DNA of 55,293 nucleotides, taken from the NCBI GenBank assembly GCA_002305165.1, contig DBQI01000011.1:97756-153048 (forward strand). The letters are read 5' to 3'. The notes beneath the pieces were generated by a model that saw nothing but the letters and a program-made list of their open reading frames with translations, was not told where the DNA came from and did not search any database. The stretch comes from Armatimonadetes bacterium UBA1398. Lineage in GTDB: Bacteria; Armatimonadota; Zipacnadia; UBA1398. Below, piece by piece: positions 8,403-17,203 of the stretch. The translations under genes and the position numbers were made by a program. The first letter of the stretch is position 1; every line of letters starts with the position of its first letter.

Positions 8403-9761
8403 ATGAAGACTCTAGCAGCGACGGTGATGCTCCTGATGATGGCGACAGGGGCGACAGCGCAGCCGGTGATGGATTACGTCAATGCGCCAGATCCCAGCTT
8501 CCGCTGGTCCGTGACCGAGGTTACGGAGCAGCTTGGCACCAAGCTCGCGAAGCTGGAGATGGTGAGCCAGACCTGGCAGGGGGGCGAATGGGACCACCCG
8601 CTCTGGATCCTGATGCCGGACAACGTTGAGGATACCAAGCTGGCCACCGTGTTCATCACGGGTGGCCAGCCGGACACGACCTACATAATGCTGGGCTCGC
8701 AGCTGGTGAAGGAGTCCAACTCGATCATCGCGGTGCTCGGAGGGATCCCCAAACAGCCGCTCTACGATGGCCTCAAGGAGGACGCCCTCATCGCCTACAC
8801 CTTCGTGCAGTACCTAGACACGGGGGATGGGTCCTGGCCCCTGCTGTTCCCCATGACGAAGTCGGTGGTGCGTGCCATGGATGCCATCGAGCAGTATCTG
8901 GACCGCGAGCATCACCACAAGCTGAAGGGCTTCGTGACTACCGGCGCCTCGAAGCGCGGATGGACCACCTGGTTCACCGGCACGGTGGACGACAGGGTCA
9001 TCGGTATGATCCCCATCGTCTACGACAACCTCAACATGGCCGCCCAGATGGACCAGCAGCGGGAAGTGTACGGGGCCTACAGCGAGCAGATCGACGACTA
9101 CACCGAGTACGGCCTCCAGGACCGGCTCCAGTCGCCCGAGGGGGCGGTGCTCGGGAGCATCGTTGACCCCTACACCTATCGGCAGCACGTGACGGAGCCC
9201 GTGCTGATCCTCGCCGGAGCGAACGATCCCTACTGGACCCTCGAGTCGGCTCAGTTGTACTTCGACGACATACCGGGGCCGACGTCCATTCTCTATGCTC
9301 CCAACGGCGGACATGACATGGGTGGCATCGATGTGATCCTAGGCCGCCTCAAGCCCGCCATGGTCGCCTTCCTGCACCGCCTGGGATCCGGCGGGCCATG
9401 GCCGGCGCTGGACTGGGCCTGCCACTCGACCGCGGGCCGCGCAAGCGTCACCCTCAAGAGCGACATCGAGCCCTCGGGTTGGGGCGTCTGGGTGGCCACG
9501 TCGGACACCATGGATTTCCGCCCCTCGACCTGGCACTACTACGGCTTCGAGGCCGATGGAACGCCTATCAAGCCCAGCGCCGACGCGCCCGAGCTTCGCT
9601 TCCGTGGCGCCGCGATGACGAAGGGCGGCGAGTGGATCCGCACCGTGACCGTGCAGGAAGCGGATGCCCCCTACATGGCCGTCATCGGGGAGATGCAGTG
9701 GCAGTTGCAGGGTCAGACCCTCACTCTCACGACCGTTGCCGATATCGTGAAGCAGCCGTAG
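8403..9761 (+). CDS. Secreted PhoPQ-activated pathogenicity-related (PqaA-type) hydrolase
   Basis: A 452-residue protein with an N-terminal signal peptide (MKTLAATVMLLMMATGATAQ), so exported. The start has AGGAGG 10 bases upstream; an in-frame extension to 8352 is less likely. The mature part begins with a PhoPQ_related phrase (DYVNAPDPSFRWSV, then SQTWQGGEWDHPLWI). It has alpha/beta-hydrolase features: a serine in VTTGASKRGWTTW, an Asp in LILAGANDPYW and a His in PNGGHDMGG. The last 110 or so residues look like a beta-sandwich. The family is widespread and its substrates are mostly unknown; the name comes from one regulated member and does not imply virulence. It sits between the S9 peptidase and a 1208-residue secreted protein. 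Confidence 0.85.
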   Translation: MKTLAATVMLLMMATGATAQPVMDYVNAPDPSFRWSVTEVTEQLGTKLAKLEMVSQTWQGGEWDHPLWILMPDNVEDTKLATVFITGGQPDTTYIMLGSQLVKESNSIIAVLGGIPKQPLYDGLKEDALIAYTFVQYLDTGDGSWPLLFPMTKSVVRAMDAIEQYLDREHHHKLKGFVTTGASKRGWTTWFTGTVDDRVIGMIPIVYDNLNMAAQMDQQREVYGAYSEQIDDYTEYGLQDRLQSPEGAVLGSIVDPYTYRQHVTEPVLILAGANDPYWTLESAQLYFDDIPGPTSILYAPNGGHDMGGIDVILGRLKPAMVAFLHRLGSGGPWPALDWACHSTAGRASVTLKSDIEPSGWGVWVATSDTMDFRPSTWHYYGFEADGTPIKPSADAPELRFRGAAMTKGGEWIRTVTVQEADAPYMAVIGEMQWQLQGQTLTLTTVADIVKQP

Positions 9762-9770
9762 CGCCTCTCT

Positions 9771-9805
9771 CGGAGCCGCGTCGCCGGTCTGACGGCGCGG
9801 CTCCG
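9771..9805 (+). terminator. Intergenic hairpin (terminator or attenuator)
   Basis: A perfect 10-base-pair inverted repeat (cggagccgcg / cgcggctccg) with a 15-base loop lies 9 bases after the hydrolase stop and about 28 bases before the next start. There is no T-tract, so it may only reduce read-through or stabilise the upstream mRNA. Confidence 0.5.
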
Positions 9806-9832
9806 CTTCATTCGTCTCTCAAGGAGCCCAAG

Positions 9833-12800
9833 ATGCCTTACATGACTGTTGTCCTCGCCCTGACGACTGCGTTCGCACAGGTCGGTGTTACTGACACGGA
9901 CGCCGGATACGTGCTCGCATGCGGAGACTACTCCGTGGAGGTGGAGCGCGACGACGGCCATCTGAGGTTCAGCGGGCCCTCGGGAGACACCATCGGTGAG
10001 GCGGTCCTGTGGTCCGTGGGGCTGGCCGATGGCGCCGAGGTCTCATCATCGGCCGCGTCGGTGGAGTGGTCTCGGGCCGGCGACGCGCTGGTGGCCGAAA
10101 CGAGCGCGGCCGGTCTCACGGTGCGCGTGAGCCTGACCCCGGCGATCGACGCCGTGGACGTCAGCCTGTCGGTGTCCTCCGCGGGCCCCCTGGTTCTGCG
10201 AGCGCAGTCGCCGGGTCCTCTGCGATTCAGCGACCAGGCCGTGCGCCGGATGATCACGCCCAGTAACGGCAACTTCGGGGTGGGGCTGGAGCTGCTGCGG
10301 GGGTTCTTCCAGGAGCAGTCGAGCCAGGATGCGCGAACGTGGACCGGCGAGGCGGCGTCGGGCCCGCAAGGCTACCGCCGCCTGCTCGGCGGCGATGCCG
10401 TGCAGCGGCCGGACGTGGACGAGCCCGTGACGGTCAGCGTCACCGATGATGGGAGATCACTGCTCGGCGAGGCCGTCGGCGCCATCGATGGGGCGACGGC
10501 GATCGTGAACCGGCCGCCGTCACCGGAGGTGGGGGCCACGGCTCTCGTCACCTCGGAGCACGGGGCGTGGCTATCGTTGAAGCGGATGGGGCGGGGTGGG
10601 GTGCTCTGGATCGGTGGAGCCGTGGACGCGGCCCAGGCGCCGGTAGCGCGCCTTGCCATCCCTGCCGCGCTCAGGGGGCTGAGTGAGGAGAGCGCACCCG
10701 CTGACCGTCGCGTTGCCGTGATTCAACTGGCGGGCCCATCGGGCCGCGGGAGCTGGTCCGGCGTCACGGCGGGCGAGTGGCTCGGCGACCTGCGGACCGC
10801 CGGCTTCCAGGCCGAAGCCATCGAGTCCCTCGCGGACCTCGAGCAAGCAGTAGTCGGCGATGAGCGCCCGTGGGCGATTGTGAACCCCTACGGCGAATGG
10901 ATGCCGGCGCCCGACGGCGTCGACCTGCTGGAGTGGGCCGATGCCATAGCGCGCTTCGCCGAGGACGGCGGGGTGTGGGTGGAGACGGGGGGCTACCCTC
11001 TTTTCTATCGCATGGCGCCCGTGCGGACCTTGCGGTTCGAGGTTCCCTATCCCGCCGGCTTCTCTGATTTCCAGCACCTGGAGACGGAGGCTGGAAGCCT
11101 GAGCTGGTACCGGGTGGCTCCAAGGCAGCACGGCCCTTGGGAGGCGGCGGAGGATCCCTCCCTCGCCTTCGTGCCGGGTCACCTCTCCTGTGGCCGTGAC
11201 GACCAAGGGCCCTTCGCCTCCCGGCGCTACGATGCCCACGTTGCCGACGGCGAGACGTGGCAAGCCCCGACAACGCGGGTCACCTTCGGGCGGGAGCCCT
11301 TCTCGGCCCTGGAGGGCTATTCCGCGGCCAACCAGCTCGCCCGGCCGCTGGCAGCCAAGATGCCCCCCGAGTTGCTGGATGCCTTCCGGCGGTCGGTGCT
11401 GGTTTACTACGGCGGCGACGCGGCGAGCACGGCCGCGTACGTAGACCGGCTACCCTCGCCCTCCGTGCTCCATACCGCCGCCTACCTCAAGGGCGGGTTC
11501 GACAAGGAATACCCCGACCATCTGCCGCCGGCGGAGAGTTGGGGCACTTCCCAGGATCTGGCCGACCTCATCGCCGCCTGTGATGAGCGGGGCATCCTCT
11601 TCGTTCCGTACACGAACCCGACTTGGTGGTGTGACGAACCCCGGGGTCCGAGCTTCCTCGCCGCGGGTGAGGAGCCTCTGGCCCGGAACCTCGAGGGAGA
11701 GCCTTACGGCGAGATCTATGGCACCAATCGCGGGTGGACCATCACCTTCTGGGATGAAGCGGTGAGAGCGGCGAACGAGCGGACCCGCACCCAGTTCACG
11801 GAGGAGTTCCCCGTCCCCGTGCTCTTCCAGGACCAGTGCGGCGCGCGCGGTTGGGTCTATGACACGAATCCCGCCTCGCCGTCGCCCACGGCCTACACCG
11901 AGGGGCTCATCTCGATGGTCGAGGAGGACTCCGCCGTGGCGCCCCTGTCGACCGAGTCAGGCTGGGACCGCGTGCTCGCCTTCGAGTCCCAGTTCTGCGG
12001 GATGACCTGGCGCGTGGTCCCGACGGAGTTGTCGCCCGCGTGGGTGCGCCCCTACTCCGCGGACTACCCACCCTCCACATTCCGGCCCTTCCCCCTCGCG
12101 CAGGCCCTGGGACACGAGTCGGTCGCCATGATCCACCACGACCTGGGGCAGTTCGTCACCAACGACGAGGTGCTCACCTGGACGGTAGGTCTCGGCTATG
12201 GCCTCAGTTACCGCATCGGGGCCGGTTCCCTGGATCGTCCTGAGGTCAGCGCGTGGCTCGCATGGCTCGACGAGATCCAGAAGTCCGTCTGCGCTCCCAT
12301 GATCGGCGCGCCATTGCTGGCGTGGGAGATCCTGGGCGGCGACGGCGACACCCCCATCTTCTGCGCAACCTACGGCGATATCACTGTGACCGCGAACACG
12401 ACGGGGGAACCCTATGAGATGGGCGCGGGGCTGACGATCGCGCCCCACGGCTTCCTGGCCGAGGGTCCCGGCGTGCTCGCCGGCGCGGTGCTGCGAGAGG
12501 GGCGGGTGGCCTGGTTCTCGTGGAGCGGTGGCCCGGAAGGCGCGCGGCTCACCACCTACGGGCAGGAACGTTCCGCCGTGTCGGTCCCGCTTCCCGACTG
12601 GGCGGGCGACCCGCCCGTGGGGGTGGTTCGGGACGGGTGGCTGGAGTTGGAGACGGGGCCGTCACCGGGCGTCTCCACCATCGCGATGCCCGAGGATCTC
12701 CGCGGGTTGGCGCCCGGGGAATGGCCCGAGGCGACGCGGCCTCAGCGCCTCGGCGTGGTGACCTTGCCTCCGGGCGTCAACCCCACGTGGACTCAGATCG

Positions 12801-13459
12801 GGCCCGCGGAGTGGACCCAGGCGCTACGGGAGAGCCGGCTCGTCACGGATCTCGGCCTGCGGGTGGAGGCGGTGACGCTCGAGAACCTGCGGGCAGCCCT
12901 GGACGCGCCTGAGGAGTGGTTCGCCATCGTCAATCCGTACGGCGAGATCTTCCCGGTTCCGCCCGGAGCGAGTTCCGCCGAGGGGTTGGCGCTCATCAAG
13001 GGCTACATCGAGAACGGCGGCATCTGGTGGGAGACGGGCGGGTACAGCTTCTACGGCGGGGTCGGCGCGGAGCCGCTCGCCGAAGCGGGACTGTCGAACC
13101 TCGGGGTGGGTGTCACGAGCGGGGAACTCGATGCGCCGGCAACGCTGCTCCGCGTCACCGACGAGGGCTCAGCGTGGCTCAGCCGCGAGACCCTGGAAAC
13201 CCTCCGAGCGACCCCCGCGGTCGCGAACCGCACGGCAAGCGGCTCCGGGGTCCCGCACCTGGATGTGGTCGACTCCGAGGCCGGCGGGTACGTGTCCGGC
13301 TACCGGCTGGAGGGCTGGGGCTGGCTCTGGCGACTGGGCGGCATGAACCCTCCCAGCGAGGTGGCCCTGCCCGTGGCGGTCGACGTGCTCGCCCGGCTGT
13401 ACCAGGAGCCCTGGCCCGAGCCGGAGCGCGATGCGCGCCGGTTCCTCTGGCGTCACTGA
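9833..13459 (+). CDS. Large secreted glycoside-hydrolase-like protein with duplicated domain
   Basis: A 1208-residue protein. I place the start at the ATG with AAGGAG 6 bases upstream; the open frame continues to 9398 inside the previous gene, but that part is a shadow. A short signal peptide (VVLALTTAFAQ) suggests export. Residues about 20-280 look like a beta-sandwich. Residues about 290-395 and about 970-1075 are copies of one domain, sharing AIVNPYGE, then GG(V/I)WxETGGY followed by F and Y. Between them, residues about 520-760 resemble a TIM-barrel glycosidase core, with phrases such as FVPYTNPTWWCDEP, LFQDQCGARGWVYDT and STESGWDRVLAF. A beta-rich region follows. The barrel somewhat recalls uncharacterised DUF6259-type proteins, but I cannot assign a family. 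Substrate unknown; a carbohydrate is my guess. Confidence 0.6.
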   Translation: MPYMTVVLALTTAFAQVGVTDTDAGYVLACGDYSVEVERDDGHLRFSGPSGDTIGEAVLWSVGLADGAEVSSSAASVEWSRAGDALVAETSAAGLTVRVSLTPAIDAVDVSLSVSSAGPLVLRAQSPGPLRFSDQAVRRMITPSNGNFGVGLELLRGFFQEQSSQDARTWTGEAASGPQGYRRLLGGDAVQRPDVDEPVTVSVTDDGRSLLGEAVGAIDGATAIVNRPPSPEVGATALVTSEHGAWLSLKRMGRGGVLWIGGAVDAAQAPVARLAIPAALRGLSEESAPADRRVAVIQLAGPSGRGSWSGVTAGEWLGDLRTAGFQAEAIESLADLEQAVVGDERPWAIVNPYGEWMPAPDGVDLLEWADAIARFAEDGGVWVETGGYPLFYRMAPVRTLRFEVPYPAGFSDFQHLETEAGSLSWYRVAPRQHGPWEAAEDPSLAFVPGHLSCGRDDQGPFASRRYDAHVADGETWQAPTTRVTFGREPFSALEGYSAANQLARPLAAKMPPELLDAFRRSVLVYYGGDAASTAAYVDRLPSPSVLHTAAYLKGGFDKEYPDHLPPAESWGTSQDLADLIAACDERGILFVPYTNPTWWCDEPRGPSFLAAGEEPLARNLEGEPYGEIYGTNRGWTITFWDEAVRAANERTRTQFTEEFPVPVLFQDQCGARGWVYDTNPASPSPTAYTEGLISMVEEDSAVAPLSTESGWDRVLAFESQFCGMTWRVVPTELSPAWVRPYSADYPPSTFRPFPLAQALGHESVAMIHHDLGQFVTNDEVLTWTVGLGYGLSYRIGAGSLDRPEVSAWLAWLDEIQKSVCAPMIGAPLLAWEILGGDGDTPIFCATYGDITVTANTTGEPYEMGAGLTIAPHGFLAEGPGVLAGAVLREGRVAWFSWSGGPEGARLTTYGQERSAVSVPLPDWAGDPPVGVVRDGWLELETGPSPGVSTIAMPEDLRGLAPGEWPEATRPQRLGVVTLPPGVNPTWTQIGPAEWTQALRESRLVTDLGLRVEAVTLENLRAALDAPEEWFAIVNPYGEIFPVPPGASSAEGLALIKGYIENGGIWWETGGYSFYGGVGAEPLAEAGLSNLGVGVTSGELDAPATLLRVTDEGSAWLSRETLETLRATPAVANRTASGSGVPHLDVVDSEAGGYVSGYRLEGWGWLWRLGGMNPPSEVALPVAVDVLARLYQEPWPEPERDARRFLWRH

Positions 13460-13588
13460 CGAGCGTCCGGGGGAAAGATTGGCCACACCCGGTGGATGAA
13501 GCGGCGCCGCGACAGCCATGAAGAGCAGCGCGCCGCTACAGCACAGAACGGCCTTGAATGATCCGGGCTGGCCCACATGAAAGCAGAA

Positions 13589-13614
13589 CGGGCCGCTCAC
13601 CTGCGAGCGGCCCG
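13589..13614 (-). terminator. Hairpin terminator of tRNA-Phe
   Basis: A 10-base-pair perfect stem (cgggccgctc / gagcggcccg) with a 6-base loop begins 13 bases beyond the CCA end of tRNA-Phe. On the minus strand it is followed by a T-rich stretch (ttctgctttc), as expected of an intrinsic terminator. Confidence 0.7.
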
Positions 13615-13627
13615 AGGTTCGTAGGGA

Positions 13628-13703
13628 TGGTGGCGAGACCCAGAATTGAACTGGGGACACCCGCATTTTCAGTGCGGTGCTCTACCGACTGAGCTATCTC
13701 GCC
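13628..13703 (-). tRNA. tRNA-Phe (GAA)
   Basis: A 76-base tRNA with encoded CCA. Acceptor stem GGCGAGA pairs with TCTCGCC. The D arm is AGCTCAGTCGGTAGAGC, the anticodon loop is CTGAAAA giving anticodon GAA, and the T loop is TTCAATT. It is flanked by a sigma70-like promoter upstream and a hairpin terminator downstream, so it is probably a single-gene unit. The remaining bases of the 13460-13918 intergenic stretch hold no gene that I can support. Confidence 0.97.
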
Positions 13704-13753
13704 ACAGGCAACAAACAAAGAGCGGGCGGCGGCCCGCCGCTCAAGCGAGGGTA

Positions 13754-13783
13754 ATACTACCGAACGGATCGGGCCCCTGACAA
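13754..13783 (-). promoter_or_regulatory. Promoter of tRNA-Phe
   Basis: On the minus strand, TTGTCA (13783-13778) is followed after 18 bases by TAGTAT (13759-13754). Transcription would start near 13747, giving a leader of roughly 43 bases that can fold into a GC-rich hairpin before the tRNA. Confidence 0.5.
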
Positions 13784-13808
13784 CCCCCTTGCGCGCCTGG
13801 CTCGCCGC

Positions 13809-13837
13809 TTGACCCACCGAAGAGGGTTGAGTAGACT
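13809..13837 (+). promoter_or_regulatory. Putative sigma70 promoter of the membrane-protein gene
   Basis: TTGACC (13809-13814), a 17-base spacer and TAGACT (13832-13837) precede the GTG at 13919 by about 80 bases. It lies back to back with the tRNA-Phe promoter. Confidence 0.4.
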
Positions 13838-13918
13838 CCCTTCCGTGGGTCAGGCGGCGCCTGGTGTGGGCGCAGGGGCGTTGGGGTACTCCTTCTCCTC
13901 GAAGAGGTTCGGTCGCCG

Positions 13919-14761
13919 GTGTCAGAGTTGAGCAGCCGTTTCAGGGGCGCCTTCAAGAGCCACTTCACCGCATGGTCGGTGGTTTGGGATGTCCTCTGCT
14001 CGGTGGCGGCCGTATACCTCATCCACCGCAACCTCCCCCACTGGCTGGACCGCGGCGACGCCCCGCAGAACATGGCCTTGTACCTCTCCCTTGCGGCCCT
14101 AGCCATGGGCTGCCTCGTCTCTTACCGAAGGGCCAACGGTCTCCGCACCGAGGGCTCGTGGGTCCGCCCAGGCGAGGAGGAGCACCATGTCGCGCTTCTG
14201 TTCGGTGAGGTGCTTGCGTCCCTTGCCGTCATCGGGCTGCTGCTCGTCCCGCCAGTCGTCTACGCGGCGGTGCAGGCCCCCGCGGCCCTGGCGCCCAGCG
14301 CGGCCGGTGCGCTGGTGTTAGGGGTCAATACGGCCCTCATCGCTCTGGCGAGCACCGCCGTCTTCTTCCTGCTCTCCGGTTACACGTTGGGGAGCGAGGG
14401 GTACTCGGTGTTCGCGTGGGTCGTGGTCGTGCTGGGGTTCTCGCGTTCGGAGGTCGCGGAGCGAGTGACTGAGGGCTTCGCGTCCCTACCGATGGTCCCG
14501 GCCTCCGCGATCGGCTCCGCCGTAGGCCTTCTGAGCCGCATCTTCACCCCACCCATAGAGGAGCTCATCAAGTCCAGCATGGCGGGGTCATGGACGGGGA
14601 GCGGCCTGTTCCTGGCCCAGTGTGCGCTGATCTCGGCCTTCGCGCTGTGTCTGTCCGCGGTTATCGTGAGCCGATGGGGGAAGTACTCCCGACGCGAGCG
14701 GCGCGAGGTCCGTGCCCAGGAGCGCGCCACTGCCTCCTCGGGTGGCGTCGGCGCGGCCTAG
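13919..14761 (+). CDS. Polytopic membrane protein, function unknown
   Basis: A 280-residue hydrophobic protein with about six predicted membrane segments, among them VVWDVLCSVAAVYLIH (near residue 20), a stretch near 45-60, VLASLAVIGLLLVPPVVYAA, VLGVNTALIALASTAVFFLL, VFAWVVVVLGF and ALISAFALCLSAVIV. The C-terminus is charged and probably cytoplasmic. The spacing recalls ABC-2-type permeases, but no ATPase gene is adjacent and no diagnostic motif is visible, so I leave it unassigned. The start is GTG with GAGG about 13 bases upstream. The lipoprotein gene follows after 16 bases, so the two are probably co-transcribed. Confidence 0.7.
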   Translation: MSELSSRFRGAFKSHFTAWSVVWDVLCSVAAVYLIHRNLPHWLDRGDAPQNMALYLSLAALAMGCLVSYRRANGLRTEGSWVRPGEEEHHVALLFGEVLASLAVIGLLLVPPVVYAAVQAPAALAPSAAGALVLGVNTALIALASTAVFFLLSGYTLGSEGYSVFAWVVVVLGFSRSEVAERVTEGFASLPMVPASAIGSAVGLLSRIFTPPIEELIKSSMAGSWTGSGLFLAQCALISAFALCLSAVIVSRWGKYSRRERREVRAQERATASSGGVGAA

Positions 14762-14777
14762 CCTCGGGGTGACGACC

Positions 14778-16463
14778 ATGATCGCCAGACTCCTCAGGCG
14801 CCCCGTCGGAGCCACCGTCCTCTCAGTCGTGCTGGTCCTCGCGCTCGCGTCATGCGCCTCCGGCCAACTCCGCGCGCCTCGTAACCAGGGGACCAGGAGC
14901 CGCCTCGATGCGCCTGCGCCGGGGATCCTGCGTCCCCTCGCCGACTACAGGGAATCCGCCCTGGTTACCCTCTACGTTCACCCGGGGAACGTCCGGGCCG
15001 AGGTCTACCGTGGCGATGAACTGGTGGCAACGCCGGAGCCGCGAGGAGCGAACCGTTCGGCCTTCATGGTGCGGTTCTTCGACATCCAGCCTGACGGGGA
15101 GACGGTAGCCTTTCTGATCAGCCGGCCCGGGTACCGTTACGCGCGTGTGTTGGTGCCCATCCAGCGTGACAGCCTGCGCGTACTGGGGGTCATGCTAGCG
15201 AGCGAGTACGAGGCGGACCGCATCCTGTACGCGACGCCGGGGCTGGGCGGAACGGCCATCGGCGCCGCCCTCCCCGATGGCAGTGAGGCCCGCGTGCTCG
15301 TGGACACGCCGGATCTCGACGCTCAGCCCTCGGTGGCGCCGGACGGCTACCGGGTGGCCTTCGCGTCCGGCGAGGAGGGCGCGCGCCGGATCCTGGTGCT
15401 CGACCGCCGAAGCGGGGCGGTGACGCCCGTCCTCTCGTCAGCGGGCTCGGACTACTCACACCCTGGCTGGCTGGATGACCGAACCCTCGTCGTTCTGCGC
15501 GCGACCGGCGACCACCAGGACCTGGAGGTCCACGACGTGGAGTCGGGCGCTCAACGGGTCATGCCTCATGCGGGAGGCTTGCGTACTCCGCGGCCTCATC
15601 CCGATGGAGAGCGCGTGCTCTTCTCGACCGACGCCTACGACGCGGGGTGGGACATCGCCGAATGGGAGCCGGCGACCAACGCCGTGCGACGCCTGACCGC
15701 CCTACCCGGCGATGAGTGGGGGCCCTCAGCCCATCCCATCGATGGTCGGATCGCCTATGTGCGCGACCTTGGGGACGGGAGCCCGCCCTTCGTCGCCATG
15801 ACCAGCGACCTCCCTGGCGTGGGCAGGACGGCAGACGTGGCGCGCTACGGCGCCCTTGAGACGGTGTTCTCGGCGGACGGAGCGGTGCTGCTCGCCCTGG
15901 ATCCACAGGGCGTGGCGGCCCATCCCGAGGGCACCTCCTGGTGGGGCCGGCCCATCTCGGGCGACATTGCCGTCGGGAGCCTCGCATGGGGCCGACTGGC
16001 GCGCCTGGATAGCGATCCCGCCCTGGTGGTCTTCGAGACTGACACGGGTGCCTCCCTCGTCCGCGTCGAGGCGGACAGCCAGCCCATCGCGGCGGCACGG
16101 TTCCTGGGTCTACTCGATGCCGGGCTCTACTCGAACACCGTCGTGCACCGCGTGGCGCCTGGGATGACGGTGCAGATGGGCTGCCCGCGCGGCAATGGCA
16201 CGGGAGGCATGGGGCCCCCGGCGCCGTGGGAACCGTCCGCCCTGAGCCTCACGAGGGGCAGGGTGGCGATGGAGCCGGAAGGCGATGGCCTGGCGTCCTC
16301 CCGATTCCTCGTGGCCCTGGATGACCTCACCGGTAACGGCTTTCCAGGCGCTTTCGCGACGGTTCTCGAAGGCATGGAGGTCTGGGACCGGGCACTGCCG
16401 GGCGATCGGGTGCGCCGCGCTTACCGGCTCCGCTTCGACGAGGACGACTTCCGGGCGCCCTAG
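14778..16463 (+). CDS. Lipoprotein with TolB-like propeller and C-terminal cyclophilin domain
   Basis: A 561-residue protein with an N-terminal lipoprotein signal (LVLALASCASG, Cys near residue 26), so membrane-anchored on the outer face. Residues about 80-390 contain TolB/WD40-like propeller blades with phrases such as DAQPSVAPDGYRVAFASGEE, SDYSHPGWLDDR and TPRPHPDGERVLFSTDAYDA. Residues about 425-555 match a cyclophilin-type peptidyl-prolyl isomerase: FLGLLDAGLYSNTVVHRVAP, MTVQMGCPRGNGTGGMGPP, then SSRFLVALDD and VLEGMEVWDR. The catalytic Arg (HRV) and the following Gln are kept, while other substrate-pocket positions differ. A role in folding exported proteins is inferred. The ATG at 14778 is chosen because it immediately precedes the signal sequence. 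The stop overlaps the convergent HTH gene by 4 bases. Confidence 0.75.
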   Translation: MIARLLRRPVGATVLSVVLVLALASCASGQLRAPRNQGTRSRLDAPAPGILRPLADYRESALVTLYVHPGNVRAEVYRGDELVATPEPRGANRSAFMVRFFDIQPDGETVAFLISRPGYRYARVLVPIQRDSLRVLGVMLASEYEADRILYATPGLGGTAIGAALPDGSEARVLVDTPDLDAQPSVAPDGYRVAFASGEEGARRILVLDRRSGAVTPVLSSAGSDYSHPGWLDDRTLVVLRATGDHQDLEVHDVESGAQRVMPHAGGLRTPRPHPDGERVLFSTDAYDAGWDIAEWEPATNAVRRLTALPGDEWGPSAHPIDGRIAYVRDLGDGSPPFVAMTSDLPGVGRTADVARYGALETVFSADGAVLLALDPQGVAAHPEGTSWWGRPISGDIAVGSLAWGRLARLDSDPALVVFETDTGASLVRVEADSQPIAAARFLGLLDAGLYSNTVVHRVAPGMTVQMGCPRGNGTGGMGPPAPWEPSALSLTRGRVAMEPEGDGLASSRFLVALDDLTGNGFPGAFATVLEGMEVWDRALPGDRVRRAYRLRFDEDDFRAP

Positions 16464-16957
16464 TGGAGGTCACGCCCGCCCGATCCCTGCCGCGTCGACT
16501 CCTCCCAGAGCCGCCGAACCGCCGCATCGAGCGGCTCCGTCTCCCTCATGACCGCGACGAGTGCTCTCGCCATGGCTCTCTCAACATTCGGCTCAACGAG
16601 GCCAGCCGCGTGGGCGGCGATCTCCACTGGCTCCCCCTGTGCGAGGAGGTCGAAGGCGGCTCGCACGGGCCCCGGCTCCAAGAGGTCCCGGACTCTCGCG
16701 AACAGGGCCATACGGGCGCGCGACCAGTGCCAACGGGCCTCCTGGCGGCATATGCCGAGCTCATCTGCGATCGCCCGTGGACCCCATCCCGTGGCCCGCA
16801 GGAGCACGACGCATCTCGCCCGGTCGGACAGATCCTCGCCGGGCCACCAGCGGTCGATGACCTCGTCGATGGGCTCGTGGGCCGGGCCGCCTTCTGGCGG
16901 CTCGAAGCTGGGCCTCTCGGGTACCGTGTGGGATCGGTGGCGGCGCTTCCTGGACAT
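16460..16957 (-). CDS. Small helix-turn-helix protein (sigma region 4-like)
   Basis: A 165-residue protein. I start it at the ATG with AGGGAGGG 8 bases upstream rather than at the longer frame to 17116. The N-terminus is very basic (MSRKRRHRSH). Residues about 35-100 contain a helix-turn-helix resembling sigma factor region 4 or LuxR-type domains: DLSDRARCVVLLRATGWG followed by PRAIADELGICRQEARWHW. The C-terminal half is helical and acidic/arginine-rich without recognisable motifs. A sequence-specific DNA-binding role is inferred; no region 2 is present, so it is not a complete sigma factor. It is convergent with the propeller-cyclophilin gene and ends within its stop codon. Confidence 0.6.
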   Translation of the reverse strand: MSRKRRHRSHTVPERPSFEPPEGGPAHEPIDEVIDRWWPGEDLSDRARCVVLLRATGWGPRAIADELGICRQEARWHWSRARMALFARVRDLLEPGPVRAAFDLLAQGEPVEIAAHAAGLVEPNVERAMARALVAVMRETEPLDAAVRRLWEESTRQGSGGRDLH

Positions 16958-17203
16958 GGGTCGAACCCTCCCTTGGAGTGGTGCGAGCAGCCTAGATGGC
17001 TCGGGCCGACGCTGCCCTGTGGAGAGGGATGGAGTTCGCGATGGCCTTGCGAGGTTTCGGCCGAGTGGCGTACCCTGTGGGCCAGAGCGACGGGAAACAA
17101 CCAGGATTGTCACCAAAGACAGGCTTGGTCGAGCGTCGCCAGCGCCGGGTAGGCCCGTAGCAAGCGGGTGCCGGTCCTCCAGAGAGGCGGGGCAGGACGC
17201 GCG

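Noticed and set aside
9398..9832. In-frame extension of the large secreted protein upstream of 9833
   Set aside because: It lies inside the previous gene, has Arg/Gly-rich shadow composition, and the ATG at 9833 has a good Shine-Dalgarno and signal peptide.
17100..17203. Possible riboswitch upstream of prs
   Set aside because: No known aptamer core (for example PRPP/ppGpp ykkC-type) could be recognised by eye.
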